59,528 nt of DNA from contig CAJWTF010000007.1 of the NCBI GenBank assembly GCA_913046825.1, positions 1 to 59,528 on the forward strand. Reading direction: 5' to 3'. How positions within the stretch are numbered: position 1 is the first letter of the stretch; the number at the start of each line of letters is the position of its first letter. The stretch comes from an uncultured Rickettsiales bacterium. Its GTDB lineage: Bacteria > Pseudomonadota > Alphaproteobacteria > UBA8366. Below, in pieces: positions 43,965-56,012 of this stretch. A program made the position numbers and the translations under genes. The notes under the pieces were generated by a model. The model was not told where the DNA came from. It was given only the letters and a program-made list of their open reading frames with translations, and did not search any database.

Positions 43965-44762
43965 ATGAGAGAGACATACCAACGCGCCCTCATCACCGGC
44001 GCGACCAGCGGCATCGGTGAAGCTTTCGCCGATATTTTACCCGCGAACACAAATTTGATTTTGACCGGACGGGACGCCGGCAAATTGACGGCGCTACAGG
44101 AGCGCCTCGCTCATCGGGAGCGGGAAGTGGACATTGTGGAAGCGGATCTCCGCTTGCCTGGTGACCGTGAAAAGCTGGCCGAACGAAGCGAGACATTGGG
44201 TGTCGATCTATTCGTCAATAACGCGGGCCTCGGGTATTTCTCACATTTCACCGAAACCTCCGCCGACGACGAAGCCGCCATGGTCGACGTGAATGTGGTC
44301 GCGGTACACGCTCTAACCCACGCGCTGCTGCCCGGCATGATCGAACGCACGAAGGCCACCGGGCGGCGGGCCGGGTTGATCATCGTCTCAAGCGTCGTCG
44401 GCCATGTGCCAATGCCCTATTTCGCCACCTATGCCGCGACGAAAGCGTTCGACCTAGCGCTGGCGGAAGGGCTAGCAGAGGAACTTTCGGACGAACCCAT
44501 CGATATACTGGCACTTTGTCCCGGCGCCACGGCGACCAACTTCCAATCCCGCGCCGGCGCGCCCATGGATATGTTCGACCGCGCCGAATCCGCGACCTCA
44601 GTTGCACGCAAGGGGATGCGGGCACTCGGGCACCGCCGCGTCCTGGTCTCACAATTGCCGATGCGCCTCGGGCTTTCCTACAACACAGTCATCCACCGCA
44701 TCGCGACGACGGGCGCGCACGCTTATTTCAAACGCCTCCTTCGTGGCAGCGATAAAGCATGA
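43965..44762 (+). CDS. Short-chain dehydrogenase/reductase
   Basis: 265 residues. Cofactor motif ITGATSGIGEAF (12-23), NNAGLGYFSHF, catalytic Ser in IIVSSVVGHV and YAATKAFDLALAEGLAEEL carrying the Y-x-x-x-K pair. Classical SDR reducing or oxidising a carbonyl with NAD(P). The C-terminal region (FQSRAGAPMDMFDRAESATSV, in two parts) resembles the DltE-like subgroup. Its stop overlaps the GT4 start by four bases, so it is made with a glycosyltransferase. Confidence 0.87.
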   Translation: MRETYQRALITGATSGIGEAFADILPANTNLILTGRDAGKLTALQERLAHREREVDIVEADLRLPGDREKLAERSETLGVDLFVNNAGLGYFSHFTETSADDEAAMVDVNVVAVHALTHALLPGMIERTKATGRRAGLIIVSSVVGHVPMPYFATYAATKAFDLALAEGLAEELSDEPIDILALCPGATATNFQSRAGAPMDMFDRAESATSVARKGMRALGHRRVLVSQLPMRLGLSYNTVIHRIATTGAHAYFKRLLRGSDKA

Positions 44763-46414
44763 CCACACTGGCGATTGATTACATTCCGCCCAATGGAAAC
44801 GAGGACGGACGGATTGTCGGTATCGACGTGGCCGTGCGCACCTTGCTCGACGCCTATGTCCGCCACGGTAGCTACGAGACATTCTATTGCCGTACGCGCG
44901 ACCAGGACGATTTCGAGGCCTTTCGTGATCGGCTGGAAGAGATCGGCGGCGATCCGGGCTGCTGTTCGTTCATCCCGGCGGATGGCGACAGCGGTATCGC
45001 CGACGCTTCGGTCCTGTTCCGACCCGATCCCAATATCAACCGCCTGATCGCCGATCGAAGCATTTCCGGCAACGACGGCTACAGCATATGCGGGCTCAGC
45101 CACACCATGTCGTCTTTACAGGTGATGGGCACCGTCGCTACCGCCATCGCGCAACCACTGCAAAGCTGGGACGCGATCATTTGTCCCTCACGCGCCATCC
45201 GATCGGTCGTCGAGTCGCTCTGGGACGCAGCGGGGCAAGGGACCAACCTGCCACCCATGCAGTTGCCGGTCATCCCGTTGGGCATTGACACCGATAGATT
45301 TGACACCGCCGTCGACAATGAAAAGCGCGCCGCCCAACGTCGACATATCGGTGCGGCGGAAGAAGACACTGTCATCCTGTTCTACGGGCGGCTCTCCTAT
45401 CACAATAAGGCGCACCCCTTGCCTTTAATCCTCGCGGCGGAACGGGTGGCGAAGGAACGCCAGGCCACAGGTGCCAACGGGGACGTACATCTGGTTTTCT
45501 TCGGGTATTTCACGGCCGAATCATTTTTCGATGATTACGCCAATCTGGCGGCAAGTATTTGCCAATCGGCGAAGGTGCATTTCATCGAAAATGGCGACCT
45601 AAGGTTCCCAGATGCGGTCTGGGCGGGCGCGGACGTCTTCGTCTCGCTGGTCGACAATGTGCAGGAGAGCTTTGGTCTCACGCCCATCGAAGCCATGGCG
45701 AGTGGGCTACCCGCCATCGTCAGCGACTGGGACGGCTACCGCGATACGGTCCGCGATGGCACGGACGGATACCTGATACCGACACTGGCCCCCGCCCCCG
45801 GCACGGGCGTCGAATTGGTGCGCCGTTACGTGATCGGGGAAGACGTCTATGGAGAGTATCTGGCCGGGGTCAGCCAGTCGGTTGCGGTCGATATCGATGC
45901 AACGACGGAAGCTTTGCGCCGCTTAATCTCCAACCCGAACCTGCGTCGGAAAATCGGGATGGCCGCCAAGAAACGCGCCCGCGAAACTTTTGATTGGTCG
46001 GTGGTCATCCCTGCCTATGAAGCGTTATGGAACGAGCTTGAGCAACGACGCAATGCCGACGCGCCGTCGCCACCCGCCGTCCAAAATGCCATCACCGGCC
46101 CGCGCGAACTCGATCCGTTCTCGGTGTTTCGGAGTTTTCCGTCACAGACACTCGCCGACGACGACCGTTTGGAATTGAGCGACTGCGCCGCCGGAGAATT
46201 GGCCCAGCGCCTACGACATCGCATGAATATGTTCTTGCCGGTTCACTTGATCGAATTGGAAGACCTGCCAAAGCTACTTAACATTCTGCAAAGAACGCAT
46301 CAGGTTGAAGACATCTTGACGCAATGGCCGGACGCGTCCCAGGACAGGCTCACGCTGACGCTCGTCTGGTTGGTGAAGATGGGGGTCGCACGTTATATCC
46401 CGGCCGAAAATTAG
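44759..46414 (+). CDS. GT4-type glycosyltransferase with C-terminal extension
   Basis: 551 residues. Two Rossmann-like halves: the N-domain ends near 190, with ICPSRAIRSVVESLWD; the C-domain starts at VILFYGRLSYHNKAHPLPL and holds the nucleotide-sugar site ESFGLTPIEAMASGLPAIVSDW. Residues after about 430 form an extra helical domain not needed for GT-B activity. Cytoplasmic or membrane-attached; donor and acceptor unknown. Coupled to the SDR gene (ATGA overlap), perhaps for a modified sugar or glycolipid. Confidence 0.83.
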   Translation: MTTLAIDYIPPNGNEDGRIVGIDVAVRTLLDAYVRHGSYETFYCRTRDQDDFEAFRDRLEEIGGDPGCCSFIPADGDSGIADASVLFRPDPNINRLIADRSISGNDGYSICGLSHTMSSLQVMGTVATAIAQPLQSWDAIICPSRAIRSVVESLWDAAGQGTNLPPMQLPVIPLGIDTDRFDTAVDNEKRAAQRRHIGAAEEDTVILFYGRLSYHNKAHPLPLILAAERVAKERQATGANGDVHLVFFGYFTAESFFDDYANLAASICQSAKVHFIENGDLRFPDAVWAGADVFVSLVDNVQESFGLTPIEAMASGLPAIVSDWDGYRDTVRDGTDGYLIPTLAPAPGTGVELVRRYVIGEDVYGEYLAGVSQSVAVDIDATTEALRRLISNPNLRRKIGMAAKKRARETFDWSVVIPAYEALWNELEQRRNADAPSPPAVQNAITGPRELDPFSVFRSFPSQTLADDDRLELSDCAAGELAQRLRHRMNMFLPVHLIELEDLPKLLNILQRTHQVEDILTQWPDASQDRLTLTLVWLVKMGVARYIPAEN

Positions 46415-46447
46415 GCCGACAACTAATCGGTATTCAATCGAAAGCAC

Positions 46448-46666
46448 TTACTTGAAGCGGTAAGAGATACGACCTTTGGACATATCATAGGGCGTCATCT
46501 CGATCGTTACCTTATCGCCCTGCAGGATACGAATGCGATGCTTGCGCATCTTCCCGGAAGTATGGGCGAGGAGTTGGTGTCCGTTCTCGAGTTCCACGCG
46601 GAACATGGCGTTCGGCAACACTTCGGTCACCGTGCCATTGAATTCAATGGGTTCTTCTTTAGCCAC
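46448..46666 (-). CDS. infA: Translation initiation factor IF-1
   Basis: 72 residues, exactly the family length. The S1/OB fold reads [22 protein letters not shown], split here as [11 protein letters not shown] and [15 protein letters not shown], then [40 protein letters not shown] and RFK at the end. Binds the A site of the 30S subunit during initiation. Stands alone on minus, next to an Lrp-type gene. Confidence 0.96.
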   Translation of the reverse strand: MAKEEPIEFNGTVTEVLPNAMFRVELENGHQLLAHTSGKMRKHRIRILQGDKVTIEMTPYDMSKGRISYRFK

Positions 46667-46763
46667 GTAATCTCCAACATCATGCTTGAGACGACCCCTG
46701 CCGCCTCTCGGTTGGGCGAGAGATTAGCCCGAGTCGTGCCAAAAGCAAGGATTTTGCACAAGC

Positions 46764-47261
46764 TCAAGGCGATTCCGACATGTCGACCGGCAGCGCCGTG
46801 CGGTACTTCACCTGCTTCAAGGCGAAGCTTGAACGAATATTTGCGACCACCGGGATACGGGTGAGATGATCCATCAAGAACCGCTCGTAGGCTCCTAAAT
46901 CAGCCACGACGACCCGTAATAAATAGTCCGCGTCGCCGGTCATCAGATAGCATTCCATCACCTCGGGCCGATCCAGGATTTCGCGCTCGAAATCTTCAAG
47001 CGCGGATTCGACCTGTTTCTCGAGAGACACCTGTATGAAGACGCTTAAGGTCATTCCGACCGCCGCTGGGTCAACCAGCGTCACATAACGCGAAATCACA
47101 CCGGTGCGTTCCAATTCTCGCACCCGACGCCAACACGGCGAGGCCGAGATGCCCGACGCTTCCGCCAGTTCCACATTGCTGACGCGGGCGTTTTCCTGGA
47201 GGACGGCCAATATCCGACGATCTATCGCATCCAACTCGGTATTGGGCATAATATTTCTCAT
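46764..47261 (-). CDS. Lrp/AsnC family transcriptional regulator
   Basis: 165 residues from ATG 47261, or 161 from ATG 47249. N-terminal winged helix [41 protein letters not shown] (recognition helix, shown split) and a C-terminal RAM ligand domain ([45 protein letters not shown]). Binds DNA and usually senses an amino acid. It is divergent from the E1-type gene across about 110 bases, as MdeR is from mdeB in pseudomonads, so it most likely controls that gene. Confidence 0.88.
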   Translation of the reverse strand: MRNIMPNTELDAIDRRILAVLQENARVSNVELAEASGISASPCWRRVRELERTGVISRYVTLVDPAAVGMTLSVFIQVSLEKQVESALEDFEREILDRPEVMECYLMTGDADYLLRVVVADLGAYERFLMDHLTRIPVVANIRSSFALKQVKYRTALPVDMSESP

Positions 47262-47372
47262 CTATGATGAAAGTTGGTTCAATTTTGCTGAATTAGACCG
47301 AAACCCCGCAATTTCCGCAAGGATCGACCTGTGCCAATCGGATATCTTTGAGAAAATTACGGAGCCAAAAAC

Positions 47373-49748
47373 ATGTCGACGCCATTACAGCTCATCGATC
47401 CCAACAGTAGTCCGGTTGTCTCCGCCGAACGCCTGAAAATGTTGCAGGAGATCGAGAAGAAGATCTTGTGGCTTTCGGCCTGGATGATCCACAACGCCAA
47501 CCATTTACGCCCCGCGCGCGACGGCCTGAAGGTCGGCGGGCATCAGGCGAGTTGCGCCTCGGCGGCAACCTTGTTGACCGCGCTCTATATGGACGTACTA
47601 CGCCCCGAAGATCGGATCGCGGTGAAGCCCCATGCGAGTCCGGTTTTCCATTCGATCATGTATTTATTGGGTCGCCAGGAACGGGAGAAGATGGAGAATT
47701 TCCGTGCTTTTGGCGGTGTGCAATCCTATCCGTCGCGGACCAAGGATACGCACGATGTCGATTTCTCCACCGGCTCGGTCGGCCTTGGTGTCGCGACCAC
47801 GCTTTTCGCCTCCCTCGTCCAAGACTACGCCCACACCCACGGCCGCATGGCGGACGGCGTGCGCAAGGGCCGCATGGTAGCGCTGATGGGCGACGCCGAA
47901 TTGGACGAAGGCAATGTGTTCGAAGCGCTGCTCGAAGGTTGGAAGCAAAAGGTCGGAAATCTGTGGTGGATCATCGATTATAACCGCCAAAGCCTCGACG
48001 GTGTGATCAATGAATTTCTGTTCACCAAAATACAGGACTTCTTCGGCACGATGGATTGGAACGTGGTCACGCTGAAATACGGCAAGAAGCTGGAAGCGGC
48101 CTTCGAAGGGCCTGCGGGTGAGCCGCTGATGCGCTGGATTGACGAATGCCCGAACGATCTCTATTCAGCGCTGACCTTTAAGGGCGGCCCCGCCTGGCGC
48201 GATCACCTGAAACGCGGCTTGCGCGGCACCTCCGGCCTCAAGACCCTGCTCGACAGCCATGACGACGACAGCCTGCACGCCTTGATGACCAACCTTGCCG
48301 GTCACGATATGGAATCAATCCTCGAAGCCTTTCATGCAGCCGGTGACAAGGATCAACCGCAATGTTTCGTCGCCTATACAATCAAGGGTTTCGGCATGCC
48401 GCTGCAGGGCCACAAGGATAATCACGCGGGTCTCATGAGCCTCGATCAAATGGCAGAGTTCAAGGAATACATGCAGATCGCCGACGGTGCTGAGTGGGAC
48501 CCTTATGCGGGTCTAAACGCGCGCCCGGAAGAGCTCGCCGATTTCCTGGAAACGGTGCCTTTCGCCGCCTCCGAAGAGCGCCGCCACGTAGCCCCCATCG
48601 TCGACGTGCCGCAACGCTTCGAGACCAAGCCCACCGCGAAAGCCGCAACCCAATTCGCGTTCGGCCAAATTCTCTATGACATCGCGCGCCATGACGACGC
48701 CTTGGCGGATGCCATCGTCACGACGTCGCCGGACGTCACCGTGTCCACTAATCTCGGCCCCTGGGTCAATCAGATGGGGATATTTAATCGCAAGGAACGC
48801 GCAGATGTCTTCCGCGAGGAACAAGTTATCTCGGCTCAAAAATGGGTGCGCACCAATACAGGCAAACATTTCGAACTCGGCATCGCCGAGAACAATTTGT
48901 TCTTGTTGCTGTCGGCGGCGGGCCTTTCCGAGCCCCTGTTCGGCGCACGGGTTCTACCCGTCGGCACGCTCTACGATCCGTTCGTCAACCGCGGCCTCGA
49001 TTCACTGTTCTATGCCTGCTATCAAGATTCGCGCTTCATGGTCGTCGGCACGCCCTCCGGCATCACGCTAGCGCCCGAAGGCGGCGCCCATCAATCGGTC
49101 GGCACGCCACTGGTCGGCATCGGCCTCGATCGCCTCACTTATTTTGAGCCTGCCTTTGTCGACGAGTTGGCTTCAATCATGGCTTGGGGATTTCGGCATA
49201 TGCAGGAGAACAACGGCGGTTCCGTTTATCTGCGTCTCACGACACGCCAGATCAATCAGCCGCAGCGGGAGATGACCGACGCCCTGCACAACGATATCTG
49301 CAACGGCGGCTATTGGCTGAAGCCCCCCGCTCCCGGAGCGGAGCTCGCCATTGTCTATACCGGCGCCATCGCACCCGAAGCCATCGCCGCCCACGAAGCC
49401 CTTCTCGACGACGTGCCGGGTGCGGGCCTGTTAGCCGTCACCTCGCCAGACCTTTTGCACGAGAATTGGATGGCGTCACGGCGCCAGCGGGAACAGGGCA
49501 AACCCGCGCAAACCCACATCGAAGGATTGCTCTCAGCGCTCGATCCGCGCGCCGCATTGGTCACGGTGCTCGACGGTCACCCGGCAACACTCTCCTGGAT
49601 CGGCTCCGTCGGACGCCAGCGCGTCGCCCCGCTCGGCGTCGAGAGCTATGGCCAATCGGGCGATATACCTGATTTGTACAAGGCCGTGGGCATCGACGTC
49701 GACTCGATAATCGATGCGGCGGCATCGGCCTGCCTGGCGCGTCTGTAA
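47373..49748 (+). CDS. AceE/MdeB-like 2-oxo-acid dehydrogenase E1 (transketolase-like)
   Basis: 791 residues, shorter than AceE (about 885) but of the same homodimeric type. The TPP motif is ALMGDAELDEGNVFEAL with IIDYNRQSLDGV at the right spacing; earlier come GGHQASCASAATLL and KPHASPVFHSIMYLLG. The pyrimidine-binding half has GIAENNLFLLLSAAG and TPSGITLAPEGGAHQS. Known: MdeB oxidises or decarboxylates 2-oxobutyrate from methionine. The Lrp-type neighbour supports an amino-acid-derived 2-oxo acid as substrate. No methionine gamma-lyase, E2 or E3 gene is adjacent. Ribosome site GGAG nine bases before ATG. Confidence 0.85.
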   Translation: MSTPLQLIDPNSSPVVSAERLKMLQEIEKKILWLSAWMIHNANHLRPARDGLKVGGHQASCASAATLLTALYMDVLRPEDRIAVKPHASPVFHSIMYLLGRQEREKMENFRAFGGVQSYPSRTKDTHDVDFSTGSVGLGVATTLFASLVQDYAHTHGRMADGVRKGRMVALMGDAELDEGNVFEALLEGWKQKVGNLWWIIDYNRQSLDGVINEFLFTKIQDFFGTMDWNVVTLKYGKKLEAAFEGPAGEPLMRWIDECPNDLYSALTFKGGPAWRDHLKRGLRGTSGLKTLLDSHDDDSLHALMTNLAGHDMESILEAFHAAGDKDQPQCFVAYTIKGFGMPLQGHKDNHAGLMSLDQMAEFKEYMQIADGAEWDPYAGLNARPEELADFLETVPFAASEERRHVAPIVDVPQRFETKPTAKAATQFAFGQILYDIARHDDALADAIVTTSPDVTVSTNLGPWVNQMGIFNRKERADVFREEQVISAQKWVRTNTGKHFELGIAENNLFLLLSAAGLSEPLFGARVLPVGTLYDPFVNRGLDSLFYACYQDSRFMVVGTPSGITLAPEGGAHQSVGTPLVGIGLDRLTYFEPAFVDELASIMAWGFRHMQENNGGSVYLRLTTRQINQPQREMTDALHNDICNGGYWLKPPAPGAELAIVYTGAIAPEAIAAHEALLDDVPGAGLLAVTSPDLLHENWMASRRQREQGKPAQTHIEGLLSALDPRAALVTVLDGHPATLSWIGSVGRQRVAPLGVESYGQSGDIPDLYKAVGIDVDSIIDAAASACLARL

Positions 49749-49772
49749 GGACGCTCGATCATGCCGGGGTCG

Positions 49773-50250
49773 CTACACCCCATAATGACGAGAATGGTAG
49801 GCAAGCACTCTACTACGCTGGTGCCTGATGCTCAGGCGCAAATCCGCGAGCGCGTGGTAGAAAAGCTGCCACGCCGCCGTCAGCGCCAATCTGAACATGA
49901 TGGTGGCGACGATGGCATCGGGCTACCGACTGCCAAACCGAGAGACCGCGTCCGCCGCCAAGATTACCGCGACATTGCCAATGGCATCGTTGCGGCTGCA
50001 CAGCCAGACCGAAAGCATACTGCTGTCGCCGGTCCGGAACCCGAACATGAGTGCCGCGCAGATTACATTCGCCAAGAGCGCCAATGTGCCAATCGATCCC
50101 ATCACCATGGCACCCGGAACTCCACCTAACATCAGTTACCAAATGGTACTGCCGAGCACCTTAAGCCTTAACGCGGTCATCGAGGCGGCCTTAAGCATCG
50201 CTGCCCCGGTTCGCCAACGGAGACTCGCTGTCAGTACCATCAGACAGAAT
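49773..50250 (-). pseudogene. Cation diffusion facilitator (CzcD-type), decayed
   Basis: One minus-strand frame reads LTASLRWRTGAAMLKAAS, VLGSTIW, TAA (50136-50138), LMLGGVPGAMVMGSIGTLALL (split), MLSVWLCSRNDAIGNVAV, RFGSR, TAG (49920-49922), PDAIVATIMFRLALTAAW. These are transmembrane helices 3-6 of a CDF zinc/cobalt/cadmium transporter; the SVWLCSRND helix with its metal-site Asp is diagnostic. Two nonsense codons and loss of the N-terminal helices make it dead. The second stop replaces the Trp of the WPD motif. Confidence 0.78.
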
Positions 50251-50390
50251 TTTTCGGTGAGTGGCACCCGGTGGCGTGAAATGATCGTAACCATGGCCCA
50301 CGTTTCAAACCTACGAGCGGCGGAGTCGGGGATCAAGGAGCAATTCTCCCTCAGCCGCAGGGCGAGAGAGGACAGTCCGGAATCGCTCGT

Positions 50391-50440
50391 TAGAATTGCT
50401 TCTCCCCTTGCGGGTGAGGGCTAGGGTGAGTGAATTCTTT
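50391..50440. repeat. Short palindromic intergenic (REP-like) element
   Basis: The stretch TCTCCCCTTGCGGGTGAGGG at 50401-50420, with its continuation CTAGGGTGAG, is the type of C/G-rich intergenic repeat widespread in alphaproteobacteria. It is framed by GAATTGC and TGAATTC. A related C-rich arm (CCTCATCCCCTTGCCCCTCT) occurs at 15389-15408. Confidence 0.5.
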
Positions 50441-50480
50441 TTAAATTCGCGCCAACGCGAACGCGTTATAGCTCAGGCAA

Positions 50481-51827
50481 TCAGCTCCCAGCCACCGTCA
50501 TACCGTCGATGCGGATCGTGGGCGCATTGGTTCCGTACTTGAAGCGGAGATCATCTGCCTGCCGCAAACTCTGGAACATATCCTTGAGGTTTCCCGCAAT
50601 AGTAACCTCGCTCACCGGATAAGCGATCTTGCCGCTCTCGATCCAGAAACCGGAAGCGCCCCGGCTATAGTCACCGGTCACCCCGTTGATCCCGAAGCCC
50701 ATCAGCTCGGTCACGTAAAACCCTTCGGTGATATCGTCTATCAGTTCTTCTGGCGAAACCTTCCCGGCGGTCATATAGAGATTGGTGGTGCCGGGCGACG
50801 GTGGTGATGAGGTCCCACGAGACGCACGGCCATTACTGGTGAGGCCAAGTTTACGAGCCGTCGCCAAATCGAGGATCCAGTTCTCCAGCACCCCGTCCTC
50901 AACCAAATGCATCGCTGGATTGGCCAAACCTTCCGCGTCAAAGGGTTTGGAGCGATGACCGCGTTTACGGTGCGGGTCATCAATTATATGGATACCTTCG
51001 GGAAGGATGCGCTCTCCCATACTGTCCTTCAGGAAACTCGTCCCGCGCGCCACGGCAGAACCGTTCACCGCACCGGCCAAATGTCCAACCAAACCGTTTG
51101 AGCAACGCGGCGCGTAGATCACGGGCACCTGTTGGGTTTCGACCTTGCGGGGATTGAGGCGAGCTACCGCGCGTTCGCCCGCGGTTTGGCCCACGTATTC
51201 CGGAGAATCCAAATCAGCGGCATATGTAGCGCTGGTCGATTCGTGGTCTCGCTCCATCCCGGTGCCTTCGCCCGCCAGGACCGCGACCCAAAAGCCCTGT
51301 CCCGTGGAGCGGTAGCCGCCAGTGAAACCGTTCGAGGACACGATGGATATATCGGAAGACGACCAGGAGGCTTCCGCCCCTTCGGAATTCGTCACTCCCA
51401 TCACACTTCGTGCCGCTTGCTCGCAAGCCCGCGCACGCTCGGCCAAGACTTCGGTCGACGGCTCTTCGTCATCGGCGATATCGAGATCGGGAATATTCCC
51501 AGTCAAAATTTCGGAAGAATCGGCGAGTCCGCAATACACGTCATCCGGCACGGCTTTCGCCATCGCGATCGCCCGTTCGACGACTTCCGTAAGCGCCGCG
51601 GCACCAGGGTCTGTCGAGGAGGCCACCGCCTGTTTCTTGCCGAAGAAAACCCGTAGGCCTAAATCGCGACTTTCGGAACGTTCCACATGCTCGACTTCGC
51701 CGAGACGCTGGGCATGCGACAAGCCGATTGACTTGATATCCACCGCATCCGCCGCATCCGCGCCAGCCTTCAGGGCCCTGCCAACCAGATCGTTCAATAA
51801 ATCAAGCGTATCGTCATCTTGCGCCAT
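50481..51827 (-). CDS. pmbA: TldD/PmbA family metalloprotease (PmbA type)
   Basis: 448 residues. N-domain ALKAGADAADAVDIKSIGLS, DLGLRVFFGKKQAVAS and the C-domain VETQQVPVIYAPRCSNGLVG (split), GSAVARGTSFLKDS, GLTSNGRASRGTSSPPSPGT and the closing YSRGASGFWIESGKIAYPVSE (split). The TldD/TldE complex trims peptides such as microcin precursors and processes CcdA; PmbA is the non-metal-binding partner. No HExxxH motif is seen, consistent with PmbA. Ribosome site GGAGAGGAA. Confidence 0.9.
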   Translation of the reverse strand: MAQDDDTLDLLNDLVGRALKAGADAADAVDIKSIGLSHAQRLGEVEHVERSESRDLGLRVFFGKKQAVASSTDPGAAALTEVVERAIAMAKAVPDDVYCGLADSSEILTGNIPDLDIADDEEPSTEVLAERARACEQAARSVMGVTNSEGAEASWSSSDISIVSSNGFTGGYRSTGQGFWVAVLAGEGTGMERDHESTSATYAADLDSPEYVGQTAGERAVARLNPRKVETQQVPVIYAPRCSNGLVGHLAGAVNGSAVARGTSFLKDSMGERILPEGIHIIDDPHRKRGHRSKPFDAEGLANPAMHLVEDGVLENWILDLATARKLGLTSNGRASRGTSSPPSPGTTNLYMTAGKVSPEELIDDITEGFYVTELMGFGINGVTGDYSRGASGFWIESGKIAYPVSEVTIAGNLKDMFQSLRQADDLRFKYGTNAPTIRIDGMTVAGS

Positions 51828-51890
51828 AGGCGTTTCCTCTCCGAAAATCCCCTTCGCGACCCCAGATGTACCCGCCGGAAGGGCCCCTGT

Positions 51891-52139
51891 CTAATGCGGC
51901 GGAAAGTAGGTTTGTAGGATCCAGATCAAGAACATCAGGATCACGCATCCCAGCGTCAGTAGGAACTGGATTCGGGCACGGTTCCATTCGCGGGGCGTCA
52001 CACCTTCGCCCTGCGCAGCGCGTGTCACCCGAGCGGCTAACGAACGTCGTCGCAGGAAGAGGCCTACCAAAAGAATTACCGCAAATACGGTCGGCAGCGC
52101 CCAGGGATACTGCGCATTTAACGCGTTGAACGTCACCAT
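51891..52139 (-). CDS. Small two-helix membrane protein
   Basis: 82 residues from ATG 52139, whose first base is shared with the preceding MAPEG stop (TAATG); a longer frame to 52205 lies in the MAPEG gene. Helices ALPTVFAVILLVGLFL and LLTLGCVILMFLIWILQTYF flank a basic loop RRRSLAARVTRAAQGEG. No family recognised. Its coupling suggests it works with the MAPEG protein in the inner membrane. Confidence 0.6.
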   Translation of the reverse strand: MVTFNALNAQYPWALPTVFAVILLVGLFLRRRSLAARVTRAAQGEGVTPREWNRARIQFLLTLGCVILMFLIWILQTYFPPH

Positions 52140-52561
52140 TAGAGGCGCCCTCCAACCGCGAACAAATAGACCGCATAGAAGGAAACAACGGCCATCGCCA
52201 ACCAAGTCAGCGACTGTCCAGCGATACGCCCTAACGAGGGGCCGGATGTCTTGTGCAGGCCTTGCGCGTGCAGAATCCGCCCGACGAAAAACCCAGCACC
52301 CATTACGTGGATCGCGAGAGTTGGCGCGCCGAGCATCTCGTCAATCGCCAGAATGACGAGTACGATCGCCGTTGATTCGATGTTATTGCCGTGGACACGA
52401 ATGGTCCGGAAGAGATCGGAATTCCCCTCATACCCGAGATCAATGCGTTCCTTTGAACGATGCAGGCTGACCCGAATTGCCAGCACGAGAGCGAGCAACC
52501 CGCAGAGGCCGGCATAAAGGGCGGTAATGAGAGGTGGCGTTATTGCGAGCAGTCCCTCCAC
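52139..52561 (-). CDS. MAPEG family membrane protein
   Basis: 140 residues from GTG 52561. Four membrane helices: ITPPLITALYAGLCGLLALVLA (split), AIVLVILAIDEMLG, TLAIHVMGAGFFVGRILHA and WLAMAVVSFYAVYLFA. The signature RVHGNNIESTAIVLV and GRILHAQGL match the MAPEG (eicosanoid and glutathione metabolism) fold. Bacterial members are of unknown or glutathione-transferase-like function. Downstream of leuA behind a palindromic repeat, then coupled to a small membrane protein. Confidence 0.87.
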   Translation of the reverse strand: MEGLLAITPPLITALYAGLCGLLALVLAIRVSLHRSKERIDLGYEGNSDLFRTIRVHGNNIESTAIVLVILAIDEMLGAPTLAIHVMGAGFFVGRILHAQGLHKTSGPSLGRIAGQSLTWLAMAVVSFYAVYLFAVGGRL

Positions 52562-52647
52562 TAACCTTCCCCCGTGAGGGGGAGGGGATTTTGGACTCGA
52601 GCGCGCTCGTATTCCTTCCCCCTTGAGGGGGGAAAATTAGGTTGGAG
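52556..52647. repeat. Composite palindromic intergenic element
   Basis: Two hairpin arms, TTCCCCCGTGAGGGGGAGGG (52567-52586) and TTCCCCCTTGAGGGGGGAA (52616-52634), flank a perfect 12-bp palindrome CGAGCGCGCTCG (52598-52609). The outer ends CTAACCTT and AATTAGGTTGG are also roughly inverted. This is the architecture of alphaproteobacterial intergenic REP-type elements. It lies just after the leuA stop, where it may also serve as a terminator. Confidence 0.7.
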
Positions 52648-52663
52648 ATGACTCTGTTTGTTA

Positions 52664-55070
<2,407 letters not shown>

Positions 55071-55991
55071 TCAGGCATTCGCTCGGTTCGCGAGGAACCA
55101 CTCGATATAGGCGTTCACACCGCGCTCGATATCCCATTCTGGAGACCAATTCAGGTCACGCTCGGCCGCGGAGAGGTCGAAACGCCCGCGTTTATCACGG
55201 CGCGGGTTGGCGCCGAGTTCGATCAAGGCATTCGGAAAGGATTCGAAGACCAATTCGGCGATCCGCTGCACTGCTGGCATGTCCGGTCCCGCGACGTTAT
55301 AGGCATATTGCGGCGTCTTCGGCGCATCGAGGGCCGCCGCCGTGGCGGTGACGATATCGTCGACATAGACGAAGGGCCAAAATTCTCCAGCACCCCAATC
55401 GAACTTGCTCTCGCGCCCGGCCATGGCGTCCTCGATCATCGTACGGATCGCGCAATCAGTGCTGCGACGCGGCCCGTAGACCGAGGAATAGCGGAGGCCA
55501 ACCACATCAAGATCGTATTCGTCCCGGTAGGCCATGAGAACCAGGTCGGAAGCCGCTTTCGTCGCGCCGTAGACCGAGGTCGGTCGAAACGGCGTATCTT
55601 CCCTCACCGGGGAGTCCGGCGTCACCCCATAGGCGGAGCCGGACGAGCAATAGACGAACCGTTCGATACCGGCGCGATAGGCCGCCTCCGCCAGATCGAT
55701 GGTCGAGATCAGGTTTACCCGGTTGATGAGATGCGGGGTGTCCTTGGCCAGCATGGGTCCCGAAATTCCGCCCGCATGGACGATCTTACCGACATTGTGA
55801 TCCTTCAATAGCGCCGACAGCATATGGAAATCGCCGAACGGTTCCTGGATATGGGTCATGCCGTCGACGGGGGTGGGCGGGTCGGCAGGGTCGAGCCCGA
55901 CGACTTTATCACCGCGCGCGGTCAGCAGCTGCGAGAGCGGATGGCCGACAAGCCCGCAGGCGCCGGTGATCAGAATGGTTTTCTCAGTCAT
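55071..55991 (-). CDS. NAD-dependent epimerase/dehydratase
   Basis: 306 residues, extended SDR fold. NAD motif ILITGACGLVGHPLSQL (6-22), HAGGISGP, catalytic Ser in VYCSSGSAYG and Y-x-x-x-K in SVYGATKAASDLVL, followed by GLRYSSVYGPRRSTD. This is the pattern of UDP-sugar 4-epimerases and dTDP-sugar dehydratases; some relatives act on uronates. ATG 55991 follows AGGAGAAAG. It lies 21 bases after the UbiD-type gene and is probably co-transcribed with it. Confidence 0.86.
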   Translation of the reverse strand: MTEKTILITGACGLVGHPLSQLLTARGDKVVGLDPADPPTPVDGMTHIQEPFGDFHMLSALLKDHNVGKIVHAGGISGPMLAKDTPHLINRVNLISTIDLAEAAYRAGIERFVYCSSGSAYGVTPDSPVREDTPFRPTSVYGATKAASDLVLMAYRDEYDLDVVGLRYSSVYGPRRSTDCAIRTMIEDAMAGRESKFDWGAGEFWPFVYVDDIVTATAAALDAPKTPQYAYNVAGPDMPAVQRIAELVFESFPNALIELGANPRRDKRGRFDLSAAERDLNWSPEWDIERGVNAYIEWFLANRANA

Positions 55992-56012
55992 TGGCTTTCT
56001 CCTTTAGCCTCG

